A DNA stretch of 64,000 nt, taken from contig NC_009372.1 of NCBI RefSeq assembly GCF_000092065.1, positions 62,001 through 126,000 of the forward strand, written 5' to 3'. Below the pieces are notes generated by a model. The model was not told the DNA's origin. It searched no databases and saw only the letters and a program-made list of their open reading frames with translations. Positions 46,138 to 56,159 of this stretch are shown here, one piece after another. The position numbers and the translations under genes are program-made. The DNA comes from Ostreococcus lucimarinus CCE9901. Its lineage: Eukaryota; Chlorophyta; Mamiellophyceae; Mamiellales; Bathycoccaceae. Positions within the stretch are counted from its first letter, which is position 1; every line of letters starts with the position of its first letter.

Positions 46138-47181
46138 ATGGGATCGCGTAAGCAACGCGTCGCCGTTGTCCTGGCGCTCGTTGCCCTCGTCGCTGGAGGT
46201 GGACTAGTGAAACAGCTGGACACGCGCGGGTGTTCGAAAGATACTTCAGCCGCGACGGTAAGTGGCGCTTCGTCATCAGCTCAACCACGCTCGACGGGAG
46301 CTGAATCGCGAGACAATAAACGCGAGACGCCACCTATCGATGCTGTCTCCGCGACGAAGATTGATGATCGAGCTGAAAAGTACGCTATAATCGTCCCTAT
46401 GCACGCCGTCACGCAGCTCGAAGTCATGAAAACCACGTGGAAAATATTTCCACCTTGCGCTGCCGATGCGCGAGCCGCACAAATAATTGATTTGATTTTC
46501 TTATCCGACGTAGACCTCTCGTCGCTCGACGTCACAGGGGGTCACTGCTTTCAGCGAGTGTATCGCCTGCGACCGTTCATCCCGAGCTGCTACAACGTAT
46601 ACGCACAAGCACCACCGTATTGCTTCTTCACGATGATACTTCATCTCGACTTAGACCGTACGTACGACGCCATACTTCAAGTAGAAGCTGATTCCGTGCC
46701 CGTGAAATCCAATTGGTTGGACGCCGCCGTGGAAAACATATTAAAGCCGACATCGGGCGAAGTGTGGATACACGCAGCGAAAAATGAACGCGGTGGAAAC
46801 AATTTCAACGGTAATGGCGCGTACAACTTGCAAAATGACGAATTTCGTCAATTCATAATAGGTTACAGGGAATGGTTTTACACAAAGGCGGTCAACTCTG
46901 GCGACACGGCGTTCGATACAAACATGATTACGTTTGCAAAAGAAGTGGGGTCTTTCGGAAATTTCTCCAACACGCATCTGCGTGCGTCGAAAAGTCTTCG
47001 GAACTGCGATCTCATGTCCCTGACAGCGTGTCGGTCGGCGGTGGATGCGTCCACGTGGGGCGGCGCGACGCCTGAAGCTCTTTTCGTTCACAGTCACGAT
47101 CTGAAAGATCCTTCGCGAGTGAGGAGTCAAATCTTGGTGGAAATGCTTGGTAGAGACGATGGTATACGGCAATTCAAATGA
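46138..47181 (+). CDS. Type II Golgi protein, putative glycosyltransferase
   Basis: This encodes 347 residues from ATG 46138, just before the anchor VAVVLALVALVAGGGLV; an in-frame GTG upstream was not used. A Ser/Thr-rich stem is followed by KYAIIVPMHAVTQLEVMKTT, IIDLIFLSDVDL, YDAILQVEADSVPVKSNWLD (an EAD in the place of a DxD), FRQFIIGYREWFYT and FDTNMITFAKEVG. The fold order (beta strand, D-x-D-like, W) suggests a GT-A glycosyltransferase. I cannot name a CAZy family. Similar proteins exist in algae and giant viruses as I recall. Confidence 0.55.
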   Translation: MGSRKQRVAVVLALVALVAGGGLVKQLDTRGCSKDTSAATVSGASSSAQPRSTGAESRDNKRETPPIDAVSATKIDDRAEKYAIIVPMHAVTQLEVMKTTWKIFPPCAADARAAQIIDLIFLSDVDLSSLDVTGGHCFQRVYRLRPFIPSCYNVYAQAPPYCFFTMILHLDLDRTYDAILQVEADSVPVKSNWLDAAVENILKPTSGEVWIHAAKNERGGNNFNGNGAYNLQNDEFRQFIIGYREWFYTKAVNSGDTAFDTNMITFAKEVGSFGNFSNTHLRASKSLRNCDLMSLTACRSAVDASTWGGATPEALFVHSHDLKDPSRVRSQILVEMLGRDDGIRQFK

Positions 47182-47193
47182 GTATGCTTGCGA

Positions 47194-47560
47194 CTATTGA
47201 GTTTTCGACATGCTGATGATTTCTTCGTACAGGGCGTCCCACGCCGCCGGAAGCGCTCGCCCGCACTTATCGAGAAGAGTGTACGGACAGCGGACACCCA
47301 TGGCAACATTATTCACGCGTATCGGACGCAGATCTGCATCAAACAAATCTTTATTCAACGCATAACGATTTACTTGCCGCTGCTGCATGGTCACTTCTAA
47401 TTGACCGATGCGTAGGACCTCCTTGAAGTTTGGAGTCTCTGTATGCAAGAACATCGTGTCGCCGCAGTCGCCCAAAACGCCAACTTCCACATAACTCTGC
47501 GCTCTCAAAATCGAGCGGACGTCCTCCTTCGGTCGCGCGATGGTGAAAATGTGAACCTAT
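47194..47560 (-). pseudogene. 3' fragment of a lost gene
   Basis: An open stretch of ~120 codons (VHIFTIARPKEDVRSILRAQ ... RVNNVAMGVRCPYTLLDKCG) ends at 47194 and is preceded by a stop at ~47,562, with no usable ATG at its start. The composition is that of a real protein, with conserved-looking Cys and aromatic residues. The start was probably removed when the adjacent transposon-rich stretch (47,690-47,980) arrived. I do not recognise the family. It may also be the last exon of a longer gene. Confidence 0.35.
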
Positions 47561-47697
47561 AAAACCGCGCGTGTGCGTCGTACGACGCCGAAGTGCTAGT
47601 AAATGTTGCCCACTCCGACTGCACCGGTCGTTCTCACGCGTCCATCGACGCCGATACGCGCCGCGTCGCGGTATGCGTTTATCGAAAAAGTCTGAAT

Positions 47698-47976
47698 GAC
47701 CCCCTGAAATTTCAGGGGGTCTATGAGTCACTAGACCCCCTGAAATGTCAGATACTTTCTAGACCGTCTAGAAAGTGTCTGCGAGCTATACCTTATAAAT
47801 TGTGATCAATCGGGCCTAGTGCGTCGATAAGTGATGATGATTACAAGGAGCTATCATTGATTAGTTCATTAATGAGTGTTAACTCGTCAATTAGTCATCC
47901 TAGGTTAACTAGGGGAAGCTATACTTCATATTTTACTCTTCAGATTTCTAACAGTGTCTGACATTTCCAGGGGGTC
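47698..47976. mobile_element. MITE-like element(s) with GACCCCCTGAAAT inverted ends
   Basis: 47734-47760 (GACCCCCTGAAATGTCAGA...) and its inverted form ending at 47976 (GTCTGACATTTCCAGGGGGT then C) bound a 243 bp A/T-rich segment. Just upstream, 47698-47721 is a perfect 24 bp palindrome of the same end (GACCCCCTGAAA/TTTCAGGGGGTC), as if two ends were fused. An internal palindrome ACTTTCTAGA..TCTAGAAAGT lies at 47752-47775. About 105 bp of the interior (47780-47884) recurs inverted at 63828-63930. Confidence 0.7.
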
Positions 47977-48127
47977 GAATCAGTAAGATCCGTGTTCATG
48001 CCTAGAGATTTGAGCGCTCGGTGACAGCGGCAGCTTCCTGAAACGCTCCTCCAGACCCGGACGAGAGCGAGCCGTGAAGCCGTGCGCAAAAGTTCGGCGG
48101 TCGTCGATAGGTCTGGCAACGTCGGTC

Positions 48128-49060
48128 ATGCGTTGGTTGAGGGGACGTGGTGTCAAGGCGATAATGTGCGTCGCCCTTGTCGCAGGTTTCGCCAAGGTAC
48201 CAGATCTGCACGTCAATAAGTATACTATGACACAGACACTGCAAGGCGACGGCTTTGGTTCACAGTTTCAAAATATCACATCTACCGCGGCTGCTCTGCA
48301 CGTCAATAAGTGTACTATGACACAGACACTGCAAGGCGACGGCTTTGGTTCACAGTTTCAAAATATCATATCTACCGCGGTTTTCGCTCAAACCTTGAAC
48401 AAACACTTTTGCGTGACCCCTATCGAAAGCATGGAGCACAACTACGACAATCGCTCAACGTTCCTTCGAGAAGTCAGCGAACTGATTAATTTACCAGTAC
48501 TTTCAAGTCAAGAGGACATGGACATTGAAAAGTGCGAGGTTAAAAAAGGCTGGCTGGATAGCTACATAGTTCAGGAAGCAAATCAGTTGGACGTTCGTAC
48601 AAAATTGGGTAACATTCGAAAGCAGTTCTTGGGTAACAAGCGCTCGTTGTCGGAACTTCGTAAACACGCTGCCGTGCACATCAGGAGGCAGAATTCTTTT
48701 GATAATCGAAACACTGTTTCTCATGATGAAGTCGTGTGCTTTGTGATGAGGGAAATTCTCACTCAAAACAGCAATATTCAGTTTCATGTATTTAGCCAGG
48801 GCGATATTTCGGAGTTTTGGCGCTACCAGAACGATTCAAGAATCGTCCTACGTCTCGACGAACCCATCAACGTGACGTTCACTGAAATGGTTGTCGCCAA
48901 AATTTTGGTCACAGCCACGTCGTCATTTAGCTATGCAGCAGCACTTCTCTCAGAGGGTGAGATATGGGCCCCAAGACCGTTCTGGCACAACTACCCTTCC
49001 TTCTGGAAGACATATCAGCTTTCTCGTACATTGTCTAACTTTGAGACATGCCTACCATGA
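48128..49060 (+). CDS. Fucosyltransferase-like Golgi protein with a duplicated N-terminal motif
   Basis: This encodes 310 residues from ATG 48128 with the anchor VKAIMCVALVAGFA. The segment LHVNKYTMTQTLQGDGFGSQ then FQNI is present twice because of a 90 bp in-frame duplication. G.G.GSQFQ corresponds to the GxGNQ/FQ start of alpha-1,2- and O-type fucosyltransferases, and AVHIRRQNSFDNRN (~200) to their HxRRxD motif, here with Q for the usual residue. Later VTATSSFSYAAALLSEG matches the conserved S.FS..aal region. It would transfer fucose from GDP-fucose. The duplicated motif may disturb folding. Confidence 0.65.
   Translation: MRWLRGRGVKAIMCVALVAGFAKVPDLHVNKYTMTQTLQGDGFGSQFQNITSTAAALHVNKCTMTQTLQGDGFGSQFQNIISTAVFAQTLNKHFCVTPIESMEHNYDNRSTFLREVSELINLPVLSSQEDMDIEKCEVKKGWLDSYIVQEANQLDVRTKLGNIRKQFLGNKRSLSELRKHAAVHIRRQNSFDNRNTVSHDEVVCFVMREILTQNSNIQFHVFSQGDISEFWRYQNDSRIVLRLDEPINVTFTEMVVAKILVTATSSFSYAAALLSEGEIWAPRPFWHNYPSFWKTYQLSRTLSNFETCLP
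48206..48385 (+). repeat. 90 bp in-frame tandem duplication
   Basis: Units 48206-48295 and 48296-48385 share CTGCACGTCAATAAGTRTAC and GCAAGGCGACGGCTTTGGTT, with about two changes plus a diverged last ~7 bp. It doubles the presumed donor-binding loop of the fucosyltransferase-like protein. Confidence 0.9.
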
Positions 49061-50372
49061 TACCAGTTTTAATTGTGGGGTGTTAATGCTATCGTTTGTG
49101 AGACACACTCGAGCGCCCTGTAGACTACTCGACTCTATCGCAGTACAAGTTCAGACAACACCAGGCAGAGGGCGTAGGCTAAGCCCCTTTTGCCCGTTCC
49201 CTCTGCCGCACTCTAAGAGCCTACTGCTGTCACAATGGTGCACGCGCTAGTAAGTATATTTTTCCTTCGGGGGTAACCTAGGCGAGTTTTTCTTATTCTA
49301 AAGCTAGTTAGTCAGAGTACTTTTTTATTTTGTGATGGTGACCGAATACAGCGAACACGGTGAAGTCGTCACGTGTGCAAGTCAGTGGCAGTGGCGGGTT
49401 AATGACTTTTCTAGATGAATTCTTTAGTTTGTACAATTCATTGGACATCGATGACCATGTTGATTGGCAGATGTTTAGCACTGCATTACACGAGTACGTG
49501 TTGCTGCTTTGAAAACAATCGGTGGTGACGATTTGTGAGACGAAACAAGGAGCGTATATCTGTGACGTCAGAATACGACGATGCACGGCATAACATCTTG
49601 GAAATTGAGCGCACGTGAACTCTCTGACATAGCACTGCATCGCAAGAATCTCTTAGTCGTCGTTGAGCGTTGTAAAACACCACACGCGCGTCAGCGTACA
49701 TTGTCTGTACAAACTGTCAAATTGTGATTGCGTGAGTACTTTGACGCTCAAGTGAAATCGAAGAAAAAATCCAGGTCCAACATGTTATTCAAAACAACTT
49801 ATTCATGCGTGTAAGTGCATGCAATGGCCGAAAGAGTCAGCGTTGCGGAATCCAGTCAAAGCAAGTTCAGGCTTCCTCAAAACGTTTAACATAATTTTTT
49901 GAATTCTATTCCCGGGTCCATTGGGCGTGAGGGTCGGCGCCACGTTTGCGAAACAGTCAAAATCACGCATGTCGACGAATCATGACTCATCACGCAGTCC
50001 CTCCGCCCCAGCATGATGTTCTGAAATCTGTGACGATCTTTGACGACCGAGTGCGCCGTCGACACGTGCTGCACACCGCTGGAAATCGGTGAACGATGTT
50101 AAAACGAGTGTTGAACGCGTGATCGTCGTTTCACAAGCGCGTGCACGGGTCGTGTGCGATCGCTCGCTCATCAGATGACGCATTTCTGAAAATGGGCGAA
50201 ATAATGTGCGTGTATGTAACCAGTCACTAAAGTGCCTACCTAGGTTACGATTTTGTCAGTTTCGGATCAAAACCGATTGCTGATGGTGATCTTGATTATG
50301 AGCGCGCACAGAGCTGATTCTACCATCATAACGAATCATCCTGACACTTTCTTCACCACGAACTGTCTGTCT
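49061..50372. other. 1.3 kb gene-free stretch, possible degenerate element
   Basis: There is no convincing coding frame. GGGGTAACCTAGGCGAG at 49268-49284 recurs at 62956-62973. Near the other end, CCTACCTAGGTTACG (50236-50250) is its loose inversion, so the whole could be the shell of a ~1 kb transposon. I see no clear target duplication. Confidence 0.3.
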
Positions 50373-51581
50373 CTACAACCCCTGGCAGAGCACTTGAGCA
50401 ACATGCCGCATGTGGCGAAATCGCATGTTCAAGAATAAATCGTCGGCGCAATCATGATTCAAACCTCTTGGGAGGTATTCAAAGCCCAACGAGGTGATAA
50501 AGTCGCGAAGTTCATGCTCGCCATGCTGATCAGCGTAGCCGGTAACCACTAGCTCCGGTTGAATCCAGACAACTCGTTTCGATAGCCAATGCCGAGCCCC
50601 TTTGATAATCTCTAAGTCATGGCCCTGTGCGTCAATCTTCAACATGTCGATATATTGGACGCGGCCACCTTGAACACCTAGAGACTCTGACTTTGGAACT
50701 GACACGGACCAAGGCAGAAGGGTAAAGAAATCATGAAGATTCCAAACAGGGACCTGAATTTCATTCTGCACGTCAAACTTGACCGGTTTGTGTAAGCTTG
50801 ATGTCCCTGGATCACCAGCGGTCGCGTAAAATGTCTGCAAGTGTAGAGGAGAAGAGCCCATCGCCACACAAGATAAAAAGTAGCGTTTGCCAACTAAGTC
50901 CAACGGCACACAGAGGTCTCCTGTGGAGCAAGCACAACCCTTCAGTATGTTCTTGCAACTTGTCGGATTAGGCTCAAACGCAAAAACTGTCAGCTGATCC
51001 GGATCGGAAGTGCTGCTGAACCATAAGGCGGAGTTTGGAGCGTTGTAAGACTCACCAATAGATATTTTCACACGCCGCGTATGCCTCGGCAGTGCAATTT
51101 TTCCACGCCGCAGGTGCACTGGAAGTAAGGCACGCGTGGCGTGACGAGTGCGCGAGATATCTTTGATACGTTCGGCCCCTACGAGTGGATCACTTTTTGG
51201 TTCTTCACAGCTACTCCCAAGTGAGTCGCTGTACGATTCAGTCACAGGAAGTCCGCGTGCTGACGCAAACGCAAGGAGTACGAGCGAACCCAGCGAACCG
51301 AGCAAACAGCCCGCAACCAACCTAAATTTCATACTGAATTTCATTCTGACAGGGACTCGCACGTTCTCGTGTCGCTTAAAGCCCGTATTTTGCTCCATCT
51401 CTTCGCGGTCTAAATACTGTATAAAGTGGGTGTGTAGTACGCTCTTTTCCGTTCTTCGGCCTGGGTGTTCAGTATGCTGTTTCCGGTCTTCAGTTTCTTC
51501 ATCTCGACGGCTTCGGGGCGACCACTTTGGCCGGCGACGAGTTTGCCCTGTACCATAGGACATCGTGGCCGCACACAGCAT
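50373..51581 (-). CDS. FkbM-type methyltransferase, type II anchored (second copy)
   Basis: This encodes 402 residues from ATG 51581; an internal ATG before MKFRLVAGCLLGSLGSLVLL gives a ~320-residue anchored form that looks more like a Golgi protein. Motifs are RVKISIGESYNAPNSALWF, LTVFAFEPNPTSCKNILKG, VQYIDMLKIDAQGHDLEIIK then GA (FkbM signature D.qGhd.e.i.Ga) and VVWIQPELVV. It is homologous only at fold level to the gene at 40819-41928. Probable role: O-methylation of a glycan. Confidence 0.72.
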   Translation of the reverse strand: MLCAATMSYGTGQTRRRPKWSPRSRRDEETEDRKQHTEHPGRRTEKSVLHTHFIQYLDREEMEQNTGFKRHENVRVPVRMKFSMKFRLVAGCLLGSLGSLVLLAFASARGLPVTESYSDSLGSSCEEPKSDPLVGAERIKDISRTRHATRALLPVHLRRGKIALPRHTRRVKISIGESYNAPNSALWFSSTSDPDQLTVFAFEPNPTSCKNILKGCACSTGDLCVPLDLVGKRYFLSCVAMGSSPLHLQTFYATAGDPGTSSLHKPVKFDVQNEIQVPVWNLHDFFTLLPWSVSVPKSESLGVQGGRVQYIDMLKIDAQGHDLEIIKGARHWLSKRVVWIQPELVVTGYADQHGEHELRDFITSLGFEYLPRGLNHDCADDLFLNMRFRHMRHVAQVLCQGL

Positions 51582-52080
51582 TTCGAGGCCTATATATTAT
51601 AATATCTCTTGTTTTTGTCAGAGGCCTATTTCTCAGAAACATCGTGTCCTTATGCGAAAATGAGGTGGATTAAGAGATGCGAAATTCGAAAATAGAATCG
51701 GCGATTTATTCCGATAAGGGCCGTTTTTTCCCACATCGGAATGAATCGGGCCTTTGTATTCCGAAAAGATACTTGTCAAAATAGCGCGACTCGTCACGTG
51801 ACGAGTTAATTTTAGGGGGTCCTATTCCGACAACGCTATTCCGGCTATCTCTTTTGAAAAACTAGCGACGCGAAATGAAGACGCGCAGTCGCCCCACTAG
51901 TGCGCGTCACTTGTTGAACTCGTTCTTCACCGAACGGGGTTTTAAAGACGTACATGTGTCCTCAGGGAACCGCATGCGGATTGTCGTCGATCTCCTTTGA
52001 CCTCGGACGCTGAGGCCTCGGACCTTAAAGTCCCCGCTTCCGACGTAAAAAGTTCTGTCAGTGCGAGTTTTAGCCACGCT

Positions 52081-54366
52081 ATGAACTGGAGACTGAGTAT
52101 GTCGGAGTCGAAGTCGTTGTTGATTCTTCTCGTTGCATATGCATTTTGCAGCTCGACTCTCTTGATTCTCAATAAAGTTGCGTTGCAGACCATAAACTCG
52201 GGTACATTTTTGCTCCTACTACAGTGCGTGTTCACTTGTATGGCTCTTGGGACTCTCGACCATTTTGGATTTACTTCGGCTATTTCGCCTCTGGAGGCAG
52301 CCGAGCGCGAGCGATTTACTGTGGTGGTTGCCCTGTTCGTGACAACTCTATTTGCCAACATGAAATGTCTACAACTCGCAAACGTCGATACCGTTATCTG
52401 TATCCGCATGACGTGTCCTTTGTTAGTGAGTTTGCTCGATTATCTCTTTCTTGGAAGGGAGCTGCCCACTCGCACTTCAACCCTAGCATTGGTTGCAACT
52501 TGTGTGAGCTTTGCCTCATTTTTACTCGTTGAACAGAACTCTTCATGGATCACAATATTTTGGCTATCATTTTGGTACTGTGCTATGGTATTTGAGACCG
52601 TATTCGTCAAGTTTGTTGTCAGTGACTCGTCGCTTTCAACAGCGGCACAGTCCTTCTATCAAAATTTACTTGCGATCCCGGTGTTGACAGTGATATGGTT
52701 TTCCACAGAGATCCCAACTAGTGTTTTTGAACAAATTTCTTTGTCTACTTCGGAATTCTCCTTGGTTCTGTCCACTTGTATTCTCGGGTTAGGGATGAGC
52801 TACTTGTCGTTTGCTGTGCGTGAACGGGTATCGGCGACGAGCTTTTCAATGCTTGGTAATACGTGCAAGTTGATAACAATTCTAACGAATTATTTACTAT
52901 GGGAAAAACATGCTACAGGTGTTGGAACTTTTGCAGTCCTTTTCTGTCTTGCATCCAGTACCTTTTATCGCCAGGCGCCGTTGCGACATCCTATTAATCA
53001 TAAGGCGCAGTCATGGTTTCCCGCCCCTTGTACCATCAAGGCTACTGAAGAAGTCAATATGAGGATCATTGCAGCTGGGTTACTCGGTATCCTGGCGCTT
53101 GGCTTGCACTTTACTTCATATTTTCGTAGTTCTGTGAACTGGAACCTTGAAGAACAAACAGGTGTTTCTGGCGTTTCAGGAAAATTATTTACTGGTGCAC
53201 AAGTGCGGCAGTATTTTCCTTCGCATGACGATCGTCCTTCCAAGAAAAATCGTTCGACCTCTTCTCCCTTCTTTTCTGATCATATGTCTTGCGAAAATTG
53301 GGCCGTTTGTACCACCATCTTCGTCGAGTCAGACGCAGTGCGTGACGTTTGTAAAATACTACCGTCGTACTGCCTACTTGTCGTCGCAGATAAGAAAGGT
53401 CCACTAGAATACTTCATCGACGGGAACTGCACGTTCGCATACTTATCTGTAGAGCAACAAGAAGACATGTTAACAGACTCAGACTTCATCACAGAAACGC
53501 CGTGGAATCACTTTGGGCGGAAAAATCTAGGGTACTTGTTTGCAATAGCGAATGGTGCGAAGATGATATGGGATTTTGATGATGACAATCAAATAATCAG
53601 TTCAAAATTTTTTCTCGATCAGGCAGGAGAGCACCAACTAGTTACAGTCGAACCAATTACTTCGATGCTGAATCCTTACCCCTTACTTGGTGCCGAAAAG
53701 TTTTCCTGGCCTCGTGGTTTTCCACTCGACGGTATAAAAAACGAGGCATCACAACCAAGCGTTGACGATCTACGAGTTTCTGTCGTCGACTTCGAACGTG
53801 TCGGAGTACTGCAATCACTGGCGAATAATGATCCAGATGTTGATGCTATTTACAGGCTTCAGAGAGACCTGCCTTTCAGCTTCAAAGGCTGGTCGAGTCC
53901 TGCAAGTGTTTTCGTTTTGCCAGGCGCTTCTTTTGCTCCCTGGAATGCTCAAGCCACCCTTTTCAGGATGCGGGATGCACTCTGGGTTTCGTATTTACCT
54001 ATCTCTATTCATGGTAGGGTATCTGATATATGGAGATCATACATAGCGCAGCGACTTTTGCGGAACGTGTGTATTCACATCGCCTTCGCTGTGGAGCCAC
54101 TTGTTGTGCAACATCGAAATCAGCATTCCTACCTTGCCGATTTCGATGCGGAGCAAGATTTGTATTACAAATCAGGTAAACTGATCGAGCTTCTTGGAGA
54201 GTGGACCGCAAAATCTTCCTTTCCTCAAGAGCAGATTGTGGAGCTCTTCAGGATTCTGTATGAACATGATTATGTTGGAATCAAAGATGTTCGAATGATC
54301 GAACTCTGGATTTCAGAGCTCAACCGAGCGGGATACATCTTTCCAAAGAGCTGCAGTGTCCGCTAG
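52081..54366 (+). CDS. Fusion: nucleotide-sugar transporter + STELLO (DUF288) glycosyltransferase
   Basis: This encodes 761 residues from ATG 52081, one uninterrupted frame. Residues ~10-320 form a ten-span drug/metabolite-superfamily transporter like GDP-mannose carriers (LLILNKVALQTINSGTFLLL, LQLANVDTVICIRMTCPLLV, LFLGRELPTRTSTLA, VFETVFVKFVV, SATSFSMLGNTCKLITILTN). At ~327 a second signal-anchor begins (MRIIAAGLLGILALGLHFTS), then a DUF288 domain: WAVCTTIFVESDAVRDV, WNHFGRKNLGYLFAIANGAK, MIWDFDDDNQI (DxDDDN, ~496) and DLPFSFKGWSS. STELLO proteins are plant Golgi glycosyltransferase-like factors. The fusion would couple import of the sugar to its use. Two adjacent genes read through a lost stop is the alternative. 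Confidence 0.8.
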   Translation: MNWRLSMSESKSLLILLVAYAFCSSTLLILNKVALQTINSGTFLLLLQCVFTCMALGTLDHFGFTSAISPLEAAERERFTVVVALFVTTLFANMKCLQLANVDTVICIRMTCPLLVSLLDYLFLGRELPTRTSTLALVATCVSFASFLLVEQNSSWITIFWLSFWYCAMVFETVFVKFVVSDSSLSTAAQSFYQNLLAIPVLTVIWFSTEIPTSVFEQISLSTSEFSLVLSTCILGLGMSYLSFAVRERVSATSFSMLGNTCKLITILTNYLLWEKHATGVGTFAVLFCLASSTFYRQAPLRHPINHKAQSWFPAPCTIKATEEVNMRIIAAGLLGILALGLHFTSYFRSSVNWNLEEQTGVSGVSGKLFTGAQVRQYFPSHDDRPSKKNRSTSSPFFSDHMSCENWAVCTTIFVESDAVRDVCKILPSYCLLVVADKKGPLEYFIDGNCTFAYLSVEQQEDMLTDSDFITETPWNHFGRKNLGYLFAIANGAKMIWDFDDDNQIISSKFFLDQAGEHQLVTVEPITSMLNPYPLLGAEKFSWPRGFPLDGIKNEASQPSVDDLRVSVVDFERVGVLQSLANNDPDVDAIYRLQRDLPFSFKGWSSPASVFVLPGASFAPWNAQATLFRMRDALWVSYLPISIHGRVSDIWRSYIAQRLLRNVCIHIAFAVEPLVVQHRNQHSYLADFDAEQDLYYKSGKLIELLGEWTAKSSFPQEQIVELFRILYEHDYVGIKDVRMIELWISELNRAGYIFPKSCSVR

Positions 54367-54743
54367 CAAGGTTTAGGATCGGTAAAAATAAAATTACACG
54401 CGTGTCGGTATTCGTTTCGTCGCTTCCGTCGGTTGCGCGCCACCGCTGGGCATTTGAAGTTAGCACTTCTCGATCGCCACGCGCGCGTTGTGGCGTCGTC
54501 GCGACTTATTAGCACTTCCGACGGCGCGCACGTATTAGGGACGTGGAGTGGAATACATACGTAGTTTTCTAATAACGAAAGAAGGAATTCGACTCACAAA
54601 TAAAACAAGTCATGAACACAAACACTTGGACGCGATGCGATGAACCGCAACGACCGTGGACGCCGTGTGGCTCACGCGTCGTATATAGCACTTCGCTTCT
54701 CTCAACGACGACAATGAGAACCGCGGGAGCATCTACTTGTTTT
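54367..54743. other. Intergenic, nothing recognised
   Basis: 377 bp between convergent genes. I see no ORF, repeat or RNA that I can support. Confidence 0.4.
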
Positions 54744-55988
54744 TCACTCTGGAAACAAGGTACGCGTTTTTCTTCTCCAGTGCTTCAAGATATCGGCAAT
54801 TGTGTTTGTGATGTTTGGGTCAGGAATCCACCCCGTCAGCTCTCGTATTTTCCTATTATCTGACAAAAGTATCTTCTCATCGTAAAGCCGCTCACGTGCA
54901 CCATCAAACAGCGTCGTGATGTCTGGTCTTGTTGACAGTGAAATCGCTGTGTCTAGGATGTCCTTCATTGAAAGTGCGATGCCACTACCGATGTTGTACG
55001 ACTCTCCAGGCTCTCCAAGGTCTACAAGTTTCGTTACCACTCGTGCAGAATCGCGGAGGTCAGTTATGTCCCTTTTTGTGGTAATGCGCCCATGTCTCAC
55101 CACTGGGCTTTGCAATCCGAGCTCGATCATTGCTATCTGCCGACAAAACTCTTGAGGTGCGAGACTCTCAGTCCCACCCGCTGAAACTTGGATAAAAAAT
55201 CGAGCGGTGACGACGTGCATGCCGTGGCTGTGCACATATTGCTGAGCAAGTAGGTCTGCTGCAACCTTGCTTACTCCATAAGGAGACACGGGCGCCAATG
55301 GTGCTTCTTCAGGTATGGCCCCTTCCCACGTATCAGCAGTTTTTCCATATTCTGTGCTTGAACCAGCCAGCAGAAAGCGCGTTTTGTTGGAGAGTCCTGC
55401 AAATCGCACTGCTTCTAGCATGTTGAAGGTGCCTTTGATGTTGGTATCTAAAGTCAGCTCAGCGGAGTCATATGAAACCCCGTTGATTGCTTGTGCAGCA
55501 AAATGGAAAATAACTGTTGGGCAGATTTCTGCGACCACCTGTTTGACACGAGTTCCGTCCAGAATGTCTCCACGAACGAGCTGTATGTTGTTCAATTCGC
55601 CTGCCAAATTTGACAGGTCAGATCGGTATCGCACAAGACCGTGAACCTCATACTTTCCTTCCTGTATCAACTGTTTCACAACGTAGCTGCCTATCATTCC
55701 AGACACACCTGTCACGAGAGCTCTTGGTCTTGCAGATAGAGCACTCAAGCAAGGCGTGTAATCTTTACTCTTTGCATTAAGATTTGTAGCAAAAGAGGAT
55801 TCCTCACGGTACATATGAGTTTTTGAAGGTTGAACATTGTATCGTGAAGTAACCGGGCTTGAAAGTCCTGATTTGAATTGCACAGCCTGATATGACGGAT
55901 GTAACACAACAGCTGCTAAAACAAACGATGAAACAGCCAATATTCGTGCAGTCTTTCCCAGCGTGTGCTTGAAGCGACTGTCGCGCAT
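54744..55988 (-). CDS. GDP-mannose 4,6-dehydratase/reductase-like SDR, Golgi-anchored
   Basis: This encodes 414 residues from ATG 55988. An N-terminal hydrophobic segment (ILAVSSFVLAAVVLHP) is followed, after a ~70-residue linker, by an extended SDR: ALVTGVSGMIGSYVVKQLIQ (NAD(P)-binding G..G..G), VIFHFAAQAINGVSYDSAEL, FLLAGSSTEYGKTADTW, SPYGVSKVAADLLAQQY (catalytic Y..xK), KRDITDLRDSARVV (R-D for the nucleotide). The closest family is GMD/RMD of GDP-deoxyhexose synthesis. An anchored SDR is unusual, since these enzymes are normally cytosolic, so a Golgi-lumen reaction is possible. Confidence 0.75.
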   Translation of the reverse strand: MRDSRFKHTLGKTARILAVSSFVLAAVVLHPSYQAVQFKSGLSSPVTSRYNVQPSKTHMYREESSFATNLNAKSKDYTPCLSALSARPRALVTGVSGMIGSYVVKQLIQEGKYEVHGLVRYRSDLSNLAGELNNIQLVRGDILDGTRVKQVVAEICPTVIFHFAAQAINGVSYDSAELTLDTNIKGTFNMLEAVRFAGLSNKTRFLLAGSSTEYGKTADTWEGAIPEEAPLAPVSPYGVSKVAADLLAQQYVHSHGMHVVTARFFIQVSAGGTESLAPQEFCRQIAMIELGLQSPVVRHGRITTKRDITDLRDSARVVTKLVDLGEPGESYNIGSGIALSMKDILDTAISLSTRPDITTLFDGARERLYDEKILLSDNRKIRELTGWIPDPNITNTIADILKHWRRKTRTLFPE

Positions 55989-56159
55989 AGATAGCTGTCC
56001 TTAGCAAGTGATGACTATGTTATACTTCGAAGGTGTGCGGGACAAAATTCGCGACTGCCCTTGAGCGGCACGGAATGAGTTCAACAAGTGAGGCGCGCTG
56101 GCAGGGCGACGGCGCGCGTATACGTGTCGCGTCTCTTCATTTGCCATCATTTTTTATGT

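Noticed and set aside
49308-49701. Minus-strand ORFs of 70-110 codons in the gene-free stretch
   Set aside because: No motif, no anchor or start context, no relation to neighbours; near what is expected by chance at this composition.
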